Origin: Bacillus sp. MM2020_1
GTDB lineage: Bacteria; Bacillota; Bacilli; Bacillales; Cytobacillaceae
Direction: 5' to 3'
Assembly (NCBI GenBank): GCA_011250595.1
Contig: JAANMP010000015.1
Span: forward strand, 1-64,000
Length of the DNA stretch: 64,000 nucleotides
Position numbers and translations under genes: made by a program. This document shows, piece after piece, positions 46,978 through 55,240 of this stretch. The notes below the pieces were generated by a model. That model searched no databases. It was not told the DNA's origin and saw only the letters and a program-made list of their open reading frames with translations. Positions within the stretch are counted from its first letter, which is position 1, and each line of letters opens with the position of its first letter.

Positions 46978-48000
46978 TTATTTTTTCTTTGCGTGTTTGC
47001 GCATGTCGAAGGCTACTGCGACGATGATGATTGCGCCTTTTACGATGAATTGGATGTATGGGCTTACGCCTAGGAAGGCTAGACCGTAGTTGATTACTTG
47101 GAAAATCAATACCCCTGTGATAACACCAGGGACGGTTCCGATACCACCTGATAGTGATACCCCACCGACGACGCAGGCTGCGATAGCATCTAGTTCATAC
47201 ATATTACCTGTGTTGTTTGTTGCACTACCTACACGTCCTGCTTCCAGTGTACCTGTTAAACCGTATAGAAGACCTGCGATTGTGTAAATGATGATAAGAT
47301 TTCTTGCTACGTTTACACCGGAAACCTTTGCTGCTTCCGGGTTTCCTCCGATCGCGTACATATTTTTACCGAGTTGCGTTTTATTCCAAATTACCCAAAT
47401 GATCAGTGATACGACGATTGCATAGATAATGAGATATGGAAATTCATATTGGCCAATTTTTATTCCGCGCTGTGCAAAAGTTGTAAAGGCTTTGCTTAAG
47501 CCACCAATAGGCTGCGCTCCATATGGCGGGCGGTCAAAATAAATCGAAGTTAGACCGTAAACACCAATCATCATACCTAAGGTTGCAATGAATGGAGGTA
47601 CGTGGAATTTTGCTACAATGACACCGTTTAATGCAGCAATAAGACCTGTTGCTGCCATTGCAACCAAAATCGGAACAATTAGTGGTAATTCAGGCAGGTT
47701 CGGATACATACGATATGCATAATCGCCAGCCTGTAACATAGATGCTGAGATTACCGCTGCAAGTCCAACCATCCGGCCTGCTGAAAGGTCTGTTCCTGCT
47801 GTAATTAAGATACCGGCAACCCCAAGTGCGATAATAATACGCGAAGAGGATTGACTTAAGATATTAATTAAGTTTGTCATCGATAAAAAGTCTGGAGAAG
47901 CAGCGACGATCCCGACAACAAGAAGAATTAAAACTACATAAATTACGTTATCAACAAGCCATTTAGACACGTTTGATTTTTTCGAAGCCTGAGTATTCAT
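46978..48000 (-). CDS. mglC: galactose/methyl-galactoside ABC transporter permease MglC
   Basis: CUT2-family permease, 340 residues from the ATG at 48000 (AGGAGG 7 bases before; an ATG two codons upstream is too close to it). Eight to ten hydrophobic segments. Segments remembered from E. coli MglC recur: SSRIIIALGVAGILITAGTD, GGNPEAAKVSGVNV, and YELDAIAACVVGGVSLSGG. It imports D-galactose or methyl-galactoside with MglA and MglB. It closes the mglBAC operon, 11 bases after mglA. Confidence 0.93.
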   Translation of the reverse strand: MNTQASKKSNVSKWLVDNVIYVVLILLVVGIVAASPDFLSMTNLINILSQSSSRIIIALGVAGILITAGTDLSAGRMVGLAAVISASMLQAGDYAYRMYPNLPELPLIVPILVAMAATGLIAALNGVIVAKFHVPPFIATLGMMIGVYGLTSIYFDRPPYGAQPIGGLSKAFTTFAQRGIKIGQYEFPYLIIYAIVVSLIIWVIWNKTQLGKNMYAIGGNPEAAKVSGVNVARNLIIIYTIAGLLYGLTGTLEAGRVGSATNNTGNMYELDAIAACVVGGVSLSGGIGTVPGVITGVLIFQVINYGLAFLGVSPYIQFIVKGAIIIVAVAFDMRKHAKKK

Positions 48001-48011
48001 ATCCATTCCTC

Positions 48012-49517
48012 CTAATACAAAGCTGCTAATTGCATGATTTTTTCCTGAGATGTTGTGGCAGTCTCAACAATTCCGGCTGCTTTTCCATTACTCATTACTA
48101 AAATTCGGTCTGTTACACCTAAAAGCTCAGGCATTTCGGAAGAAATCATGATAATTCCTTTTCCTTCTGCAGCTAATTGGTTAATGAGTTGATAAATTTC
48201 AAACTTTGCTCCGACATCAATACCCCTTGTTGGTTCATCCAGCAATAAAATATCCGGTTTCGTTAGGAGCCAGCGCCCAATAATTACCTTCTGTTGGTTA
48301 CCGCCTGATAGACTTCCAATCGATGTCTTTTGGGAAGGTGTCTTTACTTTCATGGAATCAATCACCCACTTGGTATCATCGGCCACTTTCCGATCAGATA
48401 GGAAACCGCTTTTTGTTTTATATTGCTTCATGTTCGAAATGATTGAGTTAAAGCTAATGCTTAGTTCAGGGAAAATACCCGTTGATCTTCTTTCTTCCGT
48501 AACTAGGGCAAAGCCATTTTTGATCGCTTGCTGCGGGGAATGATTTTTAACAGCCTTGCCATTTAATTCAATCTTTCCAGCTGTTAGCGACCTCATCCCA
48601 AATAAGGCTTCTACGACCTCGGTCCGTTTCGAACCAACCAATCCAGCAATACCTAAAATTTCACCCTTTTTTAAGTCAAAGCTCACATTAGAAAAAGAAG
48701 GCTGTGTTTCTGCTGTCAGGTCAGAAACCTTCAATATTAATTCGCCCGGCTTGTTTATTTTTTCAGGGAAGCGTTGTGAAAGGTCTCGTCCAACCATCAA
48801 TTTAATAATTTCATCGGTTGTTAGGCTTTTCGAACTTTTTGTTGCGATATACTGACCATCACGCATGATCGTTACTTCGTCAGAAATCTTTAAGATTTCC
48901 TCCATTTTGTGTGAAATATAGATAATTGCTACATTCTCACTTTGAAGCCTTTTGATGATTCTGAACAGGTGATTTACTTCCGTCTCAGTTAGAGATGATG
49001 TTGGCTCATCCATGACGATAATTTTGGAATGGTAGGAAACAGCTTTTGCAATTTCGACCATCTGCATTTCGGAAACAGAAAGCGTACTCACCTTACTGCG
49101 TGGATCAATACTGATATCCAGACTTTTAAAAATAGCTGCTGTATCCTGGTACATTTTCTTTTCATCAATAAAAATGCCCTTCTTCGGATAACGACCCAGC
49201 CAAATATTATCCATAACATTTTGTTGACGTACCTGGTTTAGTTCTTGGTGGACCATGGAAACACCGTTTTCAAGTGCTTGCTTTGAATTGGCAAAAGAAA
49301 TTTCTTTCCCGTCAAAGAGGATTTTGCCCTCGTCCATCGAGTAAATTCCGAATAAGCATTTCATTAACGTTGATTTCCCTGCACCGTTCTCGCCCATTAA
49401 GGCATGTACCGATCCAGGTTTTACTTTTAGGGAAACATTGTCTAAAGCGAGTACCCCTGGGAACCTTTTGGTTATATTAAGCATTTCTAGTAAATTAGTA
49501 GTACTTGATTCTGACAT
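48012..49517 (-). CDS. mglA: galactose/methyl-galactoside ABC transporter ATP-binding protein MglA
   Basis: Double-ATPase subunit of CUT2 importers, 501 residues. First domain: Walker [10 protein letters not shown] (about 42-50), signature-like [14 protein letters not shown] and Walker [12 protein letters not shown]. Second domain has the degenerate GLVGSKRTE in place of Walker [16 protein letters not shown] and [16 protein letters not shown]. The ribosome site is GAGGAGG. A structured repeat of about 110 bases separates it from mglB. Confidence 0.94.
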   Translation of the reverse strand: MSESSTTNLLEMLNITKRFPGVLALDNVSLKVKPGSVHALMGENGAGKSTLMKCLFGIYSMDEGKILFDGKEISFANSKQALENGVSMVHQELNQVRQQNVMDNIWLGRYPKKGIFIDEKKMYQDTAAIFKSLDISIDPRSKVSTLSVSEMQMVEIAKAVSYHSKIIVMDEPTSSLTETEVNHLFRIIKRLQSENVAIIYISHKMEEILKISDEVTIMRDGQYIATKSSKSLTTDEIIKLMVGRDLSQRFPEKINKPGELILKVSDLTAETQPSFSNVSFDLKKGEILGIAGLVGSKRTEVVEALFGMRSLTAGKIELNGKAVKNHSPQQAIKNGFALVTEERRSTGIFPELSISFNSIISNMKQYKTKSGFLSDRKVADDTKWVIDSMKVKTPSQKTSIGSLSGGNQQKVIIGRWLLTKPDILLLDEPTRGIDVGAKFEIYQLINQLAAEGKGIIMISSEMPELLGVTDRILVMSNGKAAGIVETATTSQEKIMQLAALY

Positions 49518-49610
49518 GAGCGAACCTCCTCTGAAACCATTTAGAAAAATATGAGATGCTCCACTGGATGCTTCTCAAACTTTTAAAGAGAGTAATAATT
49601 TTTTGCGGTA

Positions 49611-49718
49611 TCCAGCTCCATTTGCTTGGAGTCTTACCCCGAACGAAGGAAAAGCGTCCGCTTTTCCTTTGTTCGAGGAGCGCCAAGGGGCTAATTGGCC
49701 CCCGGACAGGCGCTTCTG
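49611..49718 (-). repeat. structured intergenic repeat between mglB and mglA
   Basis: Contains two hairpins. One is a 17-bp stem CGAACGAAGGAAAAGCG / CGCTTTTCCTTTGTTCG with one mismatch and a 2-base loop (49640-49675). The other has outer arms AGCGCC / GGCGCT around GGGGC / GCCCC (49679-49714). The sequence style, with TCCAGCTCC at one end and GCGCT at the other, recalls a GC-rich interspersed element I remember from Bacillus intergenic regions. It begins right after the mglB stop and could stabilise or attenuate the mRNA. Confidence 0.6.
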
Positions 49719-49724
49719 TCTTTT

Positions 49725-50786
49725 TTATTTGTATGCGTCTCTACCCACTTGGATATTTTCTTTTGTTACTTCGATGTAAGGAACACGAACGGCTTTTTTA
49801 TCGTCAAGTTTCCACTCAGTTCCGTCTAAAACATCCTTACCGTTAGCTGCATTTGCTGCTAAATCAATGGTTGCTTTACCTTGGTTTTTCGCATCATTTA
49901 AGATTGAACCTACCATTTTGCCGCTTTCGATCATTTCAAGTGCTTCTGGAATCGCGTCAACACCTACAACTGGCATGAACTTGTCACCAGAGAAGTAACC
50001 TGCTTTTTCAAGAGAAGCAATTGCACCTAATGCCATACCATCGTTGTTAGCGATAACGAATTCAATTTTATCATTGTATTTTGCAATCCAAGCATCCATT
50101 TTCTCAGTAGCTTTCATTGCATCCCACATTGCAGTATCCATTGCTAATTCTTCTACTTGGATGCCTTTTTCTTTTACAGTATCAATAGCAAATTTCGTAC
50201 GTGCTTCTGCATCTGGGTGTCCTGGCTCACCTTTAAGTAGTACGTATTGAAGCTTGCCATCTTTATTTTTGTCATATTTATCTTTGTTAGCTTCCCATGC
50301 TTTTGCGATCAGTTCACCTTGAAGGACACCTGATTCTGAAGATGTGGTTCCAACATAATAAGCTTTATCATAGCCCGTTAATACAGCTGCATCCGGCTCT
50401 TTGTTAAAGAAGATAACTGGAATATTCTTAGCTTTCGCTTTGTCTACAATCGTTTGCGCTGCTTTTGGATCCACTAGGTTAATAGCTAGTGATTTTGCCC
50501 CTTTGGCAATAAGTGTGTCAACTTGCTCAATTTGTTTGGCTTGGTCGTTTTGTGAGTCATTCAACATTAACTTTACTTTATCTTTTGCTGCAGTATCCAT
50601 CGCACGGCGTACATAGGACATAAAGTTATCATCAAATTTGTAAATCGTTGCACCAACAGCTGGTAGCGCGTCGCCCTTGTCTTTTCCAGAATCCGTACCG
50701 CTGGTTGAATTACTGCAGCCTGCTGCTAATAGAATGCTAGATGCAACCGTTAAAGATAGAATTAAACCTTTTTTCTTTTTAAACAT
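49725..50786 (-). CDS. mglB: galactose-binding lipoprotein MglB
   Basis: Periplasmic-binding protein of the GGBP (MglB) type, 353 residues, held to the membrane as a lipoprotein (signal peptide ends LLAAGCS). The ligand strands show [44 protein letters not shown] (calcium/sugar-side loop) and [15 protein letters not shown], all like GGBP. It has KNKDGKLQY, which resembles the EF-hand-like DKNKDGKIQ calcium loop. It is the first gene of mglBAC, with AAAAGGAG before the ATG, and is under the control region at 50857-50958. Confidence 0.92.
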   Translation of the reverse strand: MFKKKKGLILSLTVASSILLAAGCSNSTSGTDSGKDKGDALPAVGATIYKFDDNFMSYVRRAMDTAAKDKVKLMLNDSQNDQAKQIEQVDTLIAKGAKSLAINLVDPKAAQTIVDKAKAKNIPVIFFNKEPDAAVLTGYDKAYYVGTTSSESGVLQGELIAKAWEANKDKYDKNKDGKLQYVLLKGEPGHPDAEARTKFAIDTVKEKGIQVEELAMDTAMWDAMKATEKMDAWIAKYNDKIEFVIANNDGMALGAIASLEKAGYFSGDKFMPVVGVDAIPEALEMIESGKMVGSILNDAKNQGKATIDLAANAANGKDVLDGTEWKLDDKKAVRVPYIEVTKENIQVGRDAYK

Positions 50787-50856
50787 GTTGTCATTCTCCT
50801 TTTACTATTTAGTAAAGACTCTGGTAAGGCAGCATGACCGCTCCACTTAACCTTGG

Positions 50857-50870
50857 TGTAAGCCCTTACA
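50857..50870 (-). promoter_or_regulatory. palindrome in the mglB leader
   Basis: TGTAAG-CC-CTTACA, perfect arms, about 75 bases before the mglB start. A second short palindrome, GGGGAATCCCC, lies at about 50887-50897. Either could be an operator or an mRNA hairpin. Confidence 0.4.
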
Positions 50871-50906
50871 CTTATGTTAGCATGGGGGGAATCCCCGCAA
50901 TAGGTC

Positions 50907-50943
50907 AAAAGTCTAGCATTAATTTGTGATTATCTAGACTTTT
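50907..50943 (-). promoter_or_regulatory. 10-bp inverted repeat upstream of mglB, candidate YesN-type site
   Basis: AAAAGTCTAG (50907-50916) and CTAGACTTTT (50934-50943), perfect arms 17 bp apart. It lies about 120-155 bases before mglB, next to a TTGACC on the minus strand that may be its -35. The adjacent AraC-type response regulator is the likely binder. Confidence 0.5.
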
Positions 50944-50944
50944 T

Positions 50945-50958
50945 TGCAAACGCTTTAT
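50945..50958 (-). promoter_or_regulatory. cre-like site upstream of mglB
   Basis: ATAAAGCGTTTGCA on the minus strand matches the cre consensus at 11 of 14 positions. It adjoins the inverted repeat at 50907-50943. Confidence 0.4.
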
Positions 50959-50985
50959 TTTTTAGTGCTACAATTGACCTCGAAT

Positions 50986-51024
50986 TAAAAATGAGACCGA
51001 TCCACAGCTGGGATTGGTCTCATC
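50986..51024 (-). terminator. intrinsic terminator after the response-regulator gene
   Basis: Minus-strand GATGAGACCAATCC / GGATCGGTCTCAT stem followed by TTTTTAA, 12 bases after the stop. It separates the regulator trio from mglBAC. Confidence 0.85.
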
Positions 51025-51035
51025 GGTAAAATCTA

Positions 51036-52622
51036 TTAACTTACGGTTACTTTGCGAAATTCAGTAGGCGATAAACCTGTGTGCTTTTTAAAGACGCGGC
51101 TAAAATAGTTGGGATCCTTGTAACCAATCGAGTAGCATATTTCCTTCAAGCTTTTTCCCGGGTCAACCATCTCAGCCTTAGCACGATTAATTCTTATTTC
51201 CGTCAAATAATCAATAAAGGTCATCCCGAAGCGATCTTTGAATAATTTACTAAAATAATAGGGACTAAGCTCCACGTATTCTGCCACTAATTCCAAGGTA
51301 ATCGAATCAGCATAATGTGTCTCAATATATTCCTTCGCTTTATAGAGCATTCCCTTCGCATGATTGTTGCGCCACACCTGGACATGATGAACAACTGCCA
51401 ATAAATGGGCCTTTCCTTTTTCAAAAATTGTCATGATCTCCTCAGACTCTTCTACCGCAGGTATCCGTTCATAGCTTATGCCCAGTTCATGGAGCATCCG
51501 GGAAACGAGAATAAACAATTCATCAAATGATTTTTTAACGAGTGAACCTTTTATATTCTTGTCATCTTCCAGCATCGTTGCAAAGGACTCAAAGATAAAC
51601 AAGACCTGATTGACATCCCCCTGCCTGACAGCCTCTAAAAGCTTCTTTTCAATCTCTAATACACCTGATGACGTTTGTAATTCCGCAGACCCTTGTTTAA
51701 CAGCAAATAAATACTTTCGATCCGGTGTTTTTACTAGGTGCTGTAAGGCCATTAGCGCTTCATGATAGGATTTATTTAGCTCGTGTGCATAGTTGTAGGG
51801 AAGACCGACACCAATCCTTAGTTCTCCATTAAATAATTGTTTTCGGAAAAAGCTGCTCATACCATCGATGACCCCCTGCGCAGTAGTTTTAAAATGAACC
51901 TTTTCCACTGCCTTTTTACAAAGGAACAAAACCGGTACTTGTGAGTCCGTTAACGGTCCAACCATCACTTCCTGTTTCATCACGACAGATTTCAGGGTAT
52001 CTTTGAGCCATAAATACCAGTTCATTTTTTCACTTGATGATAATTCGGCCATACCCGAAGGCTGCAAGGAAAAAACCATAATATACCCTGACGTAATTTC
52101 CAACCCAAGTAGCTGACTCCATTCATCAAAGCTGATATCCTGAACTTGATTCACTAAAACAGTCGATACCCATTCTTTTTGGGCGATCGATACCGCACGG
52201 TCCAGGTTTTCTCGTAAACTTTGTTGTTCCTCCCGTTGCTTACACTCCTCGAGGATTTCACCGGAAACACGTTCTAGCGCCGAAAGAATATCTTGCTTTC
52301 TGCTGGGTTTTAGGATGTATTCCTTAACTCCCTGCTGCATCACTTCTTTTGCATACTCGAACGTATTAAAGGCGGAAACCATGATAAATCGAATGACGGG
52401 ATCGATTTTTTTAATCGCTTTGACAGCTTGCACACCATCAATTCCGGGCATTTTTATGTCCATAAAAATAATATCCGGTCGCTGTTCCATGGCCATTTCG
52501 ATCGCTATCCTTCCATTGGGGGCTTCTCCAATGACCATTACATCCTCTGAAGAACTGTTTATGATTTTCGTTAATGCAGTTCGCTCGAGGATTTCATCAT
52601 CTACTATAAGAATTTTTAACAA
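51036..52622 (-). CDS. response regulator, YesN-like with AraC DNA-binding domain
   Basis: 528 residues from the TTG at 52622, chosen because AAAGGGGG lies 8 bases before it. The receiver (1-120) has phospho-Asp in IIFMDIKMPGIDG and Lys in EYILKPSRK; a long middle region (about 150-400) resembles the degenerate GGDEF-like part of YesN proteins; an AraC/XylS helix-turn-helix pair ends the protein (LSPYYFSKLFKDRFGMTF, GYKDPNYFSRVFKKHTGLSPTEFR). Overlaps the kinase gene by 26 bases. It probably activates mglBAC just downstream. Confidence 0.92.
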   Translation of the reverse strand: MLKILIVDDEILERTALTKIINSSSEDVMVIGEAPNGRIAIEMAMEQRPDIIFMDIKMPGIDGVQAVKAIKKIDPVIRFIMVSAFNTFEYAKEVMQQGVKEYILKPSRKQDILSALERVSGEILEECKQREEQQSLRENLDRAVSIAQKEWVSTVLVNQVQDISFDEWSQLLGLEITSGYIMVFSLQPSGMAELSSSEKMNWYLWLKDTLKSVVMKQEVMVGPLTDSQVPVLFLCKKAVEKVHFKTTAQGVIDGMSSFFRKQLFNGELRIGVGLPYNYAHELNKSYHEALMALQHLVKTPDRKYLFAVKQGSAELQTSSGVLEIEKKLLEAVRQGDVNQVLFIFESFATMLEDDKNIKGSLVKKSFDELFILVSRMLHELGISYERIPAVEESEEIMTIFEKGKAHLLAVVHHVQVWRNNHAKGMLYKAKEYIETHYADSITLELVAEYVELSPYYFSKLFKDRFGMTFIDYLTEIRINRAKAEMVDPGKSLKEICYSIGYKDPNYFSRVFKKHTGLSPTEFRKVTVS

Positions 52623-54081
52623 GCTCACTTCCCCCTTTAGCAACCTCAGGAATGGTTAGTCTAAAATTTGTCCCGTGCATAGGTTTAGAATAAATCTCAA
52701 CGATGTCATTTCTCTGATAAAACAGCTGCAGCCTTCTGATTACATTTTTTACACCAATACCATTTGAGTGACTTTTTAATTTTTCAGCTTCGTATCCATC
52801 CTCCTGGTCTGGAAATTCAACATATTTGAGCAATCTCCTTTTAACAGGTTCATCCATTCCGGCGCCGTTATCAATGACCTCTACATAAATCCGATCATTT
52901 TGCCGATAGATATGAAGACTGATAACTCCATTTTCTTCGTAGGATTCCACCCCGTGCATGAAGGCGTTTTCGATTAATGGCTGCAGAATTAAACTAGGTA
53001 TCTCAATATCTAAACATTCATCCTCGATGTCGGTGTCAAACGTAATCCGCTCTCCAAACCGAGTTTGTTGGATATAAAAATACTCTTGAACAATTCTTAC
53101 TTCCTCTCTAAGCGTCGAAGCTTTATTAAAATCACTGAGGTTGTAGCGCAGGATTGCTGCAACTGCTTCTATTAATCTAGAGGTTTCTTCGGCTTCTTCT
53201 AAGTAGGCCATTTTTGAAACCGTATTCAATGTATTGAATAAAAAATGAGGATTAATTTGGTTTTGCAGACTCTTTAACTCCAATTCTTTTAATAACTTAT
53301 CCAGCTCTCCTTGTTGTTTGATTTCCGTTACGAGCTGCCTAAGGTTTGTACGCATTTGGTTAAAAGTTTCTGTTAATGGCTTTAGCTCGTCCTTTGTCGT
53401 AATTTTTATATCATCACCTGCTAAGTTTCCAATTGAAATCTCCTTAGCTGCATGTGATAACAGTCTAATTGGCTTTGTAATCCCACCGGAAATCCATAAA
53501 GCGAGCAAAGTGCTTAGAAAAAAGGCAGCTGCAAAAAGGGATATTGACACAAGCTTATAATAATGGTTTTGCTGCTCCATTTGATCATAAAATTTTTGAT
53601 AGTCCGTCAACTTATTGTTTAATAACGCGAGAGTGCTTTCTTGAAGGAAAGAATTTATTTTCAGTACTTCATTAAAATGACTCGAATATTGATTAATCTC
53701 GTCCTGCATAAAAGCCCCAACAGTTGCATCGCCTTCATCTAAAAAACTGTCAATCATATTTTTATAATTTGTAAGTGTAATCTCATTCGTATTGATTACT
53801 TTATAGAGCCTCTTCTGATCATTAATAAGCTTTAGCTTTTCTTTTCGATAATCTTTTAGGTAGGATTCATCCTTATCTAAAAGATACCCGTGAAGCTTTT
53901 CCGTAAGTAAATTGGATCTTTGTGAAATATCATTAAGCAAAAGAAATCGTTCAAAGCTGTCATCATATTCCGTCACCATCTTTTCACTACTGTTATAAAA
54001 AAATAATCCGACTGAAGTTAACAAAACCACAAGCACTATGAAATAAAGCAGTAATTTTGATCTTATCCGAAATAACATCAT
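52597..54081 (-). CDS. sensor histidine kinase, YesM-like
   Basis: 494 residues. Membrane segments near 8-28 and 178-200 frame an outside helical domain, then a HAMP domain (GGITKPIRLLSHAAKEI), the phospho-His motif LQNQINPHLFNTLNTVSK-like (about 272) and HATPase with DNGAGMD and GIGVKNVIRRL. It lies between the binding-protein gene (4-base overlap) and the response regulator gene (26-base overlap). The outside part likely touches the bound-sugar form of the preceding protein, as in AraPST-type systems. Confidence 0.92.
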   Translation of the reverse strand: MMLFRIRSKLLLYFIVLVVLLTSVGLFFYNSSEKMVTEYDDSFERFLLLNDISQRSNLLTEKLHGYLLDKDESYLKDYRKEKLKLINDQKRLYKVINTNEITLTNYKNMIDSFLDEGDATVGAFMQDEINQYSSHFNEVLKINSFLQESTLALLNNKLTDYQKFYDQMEQQNHYYKLVSISLFAAAFFLSTLLALWISGGITKPIRLLSHAAKEISIGNLAGDDIKITTKDELKPLTETFNQMRTNLRQLVTEIKQQGELDKLLKELELKSLQNQINPHFLFNTLNTVSKMAYLEEAEETSRLIEAVAAILRYNLSDFNKASTLREEVRIVQEYFYIQQTRFGERITFDTDIEDECLDIEIPSLILQPLIENAFMHGVESYEENGVISLHIYRQNDRIYVEVIDNGAGMDEPVKRRLLKYVEFPDQEDGYEAEKLKSHSNGIGVKNVIRRLQLFYQRNDIVEIYSKPMHGTNFRLTIPEVAKGGSELVKNSYSR

Positions 54082-55079
54082 TCCTGCTCCCCCATTCTGC
54101 CCTGCTGATTCACGGGTAGATCGCTTATTCTCAAAATCCGAGTATCCGTATGGACAATTGGCGGAACCTTTTTCCCCTCAATTAGATCAATCATCATTTT
54201 TACTGCCCCATACCCCATTTGAAATGGCTCCTGGACAACGGTTGCCTTAATGGTTCCCTTCCTTATCAACTTAAGGGTTTCCGGTAGTTTATCAAAGCCA
54301 ATAATATAAATTTGGTCCTGTTTTTTATATTTTTCGACCACATGGGCAATTTCAATGCCATCTAAAGCACTTGTCCCAAAGAATGCGTTGACCTCAGGGT
54401 GATTCTGCAAAATTTGGTTGGCTTTTTCTGCTGCTTTCACTCTGCTAATCTCTGACTCTTCCACAGCAATGATATGGATTCTCTTTTGTGCTTTAACTGC
54501 ATCCTGAAACCCCTTAACTCGCTGCTGCATATGGTTCGCATAAAAACTCCCCGTTATTATCGCTACATTGGCATTACCCTTTGTATCCGCTATCAAAGCT
54601 TTCCCTGCTAAAAAGCCGGAATAATAATTATCCGTTCCTATATAGGCCATCCTTTTACTGTTCAAGGTGTCAGTGTCGACCGTGATGACAGGGATCCCCT
54701 TCGCTACAACCCTATTGATAAGTGGTGTAAATTGTTCATCACTCAATCCCTGAGTAATGATTCCATCAACTTTTGAAGCAGCCGACATCTCAATTGTTTT
54801 TACATGATCATCAATGTTTGCTTGCTTTGGCCCGGCATATTCCAGCTGAACACCATATTTTTCTGCTGCCATCTTTGCCCCTTGTTCTACTAGTCTCCAA
54901 TACTCGTTATCTAACTCCTCAGGGACAAGAACAATATGATAATTATACTTTTTCAGTGTTTTTTCTTCTTTGGGTAATTCATGCGAAACTACTTTATATC
55001 CATAAAAGATTGAAAATGAGCAACTCACAAGAAAAAATAGAATCCCAACTGTATACGCCGTGATGGACAATTTGCTCAT
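54078..55079 (-). CDS. membrane-anchored sugar-binding sensor protein (RbsB-like)
   Basis: Type I periplasmic-binding protein of 333 residues with an N-terminal hydrophobic anchor. FFLVSCSFS within it could be a lipobox (LVSC) or simply a membrane segment. The binding domain has the RbsB-like order: IVLVPEELDNEYWRLVEQGAK-type start, VDGIITQGLSDE, IPVITVDTDTLNSKRMAYIGTDNY, and FFGTSALDGIEIA. It begins the trio with a YesM-like kinase and YesN-like regulator; this is the arrangement of Geobacillus AraPST, where the binding protein presents the sugar to the kinase. The likely ligand is galactose or a related sugar, given mglBAC next door. Confidence 0.87.
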   Translation of the reverse strand: MSKLSITAYTVGILFFLVSCSFSIFYGYKVVSHELPKEEKTLKKYNYHIVLVPEELDNEYWRLVEQGAKMAAEKYGVQLEYAGPKQANIDDHVKTIEMSAASKVDGIITQGLSDEQFTPLINRVVAKGIPVITVDTDTLNSKRMAYIGTDNYYSGFLAGKALIADTKGNANVAIITGSFYANHMQQRVKGFQDAVKAQKRIHIIAVEESEISRVKAAEKANQILQNHPEVNAFFGTSALDGIEIAHVVEKYKKQDQIYIIGFDKLPETLKLIRKGTIKATVVQEPFQMGYGAVKMMIDLIEGKKVPPIVHTDTRILRISDLPVNQQGRMGEQE

Positions 55080-55174
55080 AGTACCTCCCTAATTCTCAGC
55101 CTGTCTGACTATGGTTATTATACGAGAATTCCAAAAAATCAACAATGAACTTTTAGTGGCAAGTACCTCAAATC

Positions 55175-55216
55175 AAACAGCCTTCACTCTTTTTCAATGA
55201 AGGCTGAAGGCTGTTT
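55175..55216 (-). terminator. intrinsic terminator of the minus-strand GH3 gene
   Basis: AAACAGCCTT / AAGGCTGTTT perfect outer stem with an inner CAGCCTTCA / TGAAGGCTG alternative, followed on the minus strand by TTTGATTT. Confidence 0.75.
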
Positions 55217-55240
55217 CAATTCTATTACTTTTACAAAATA

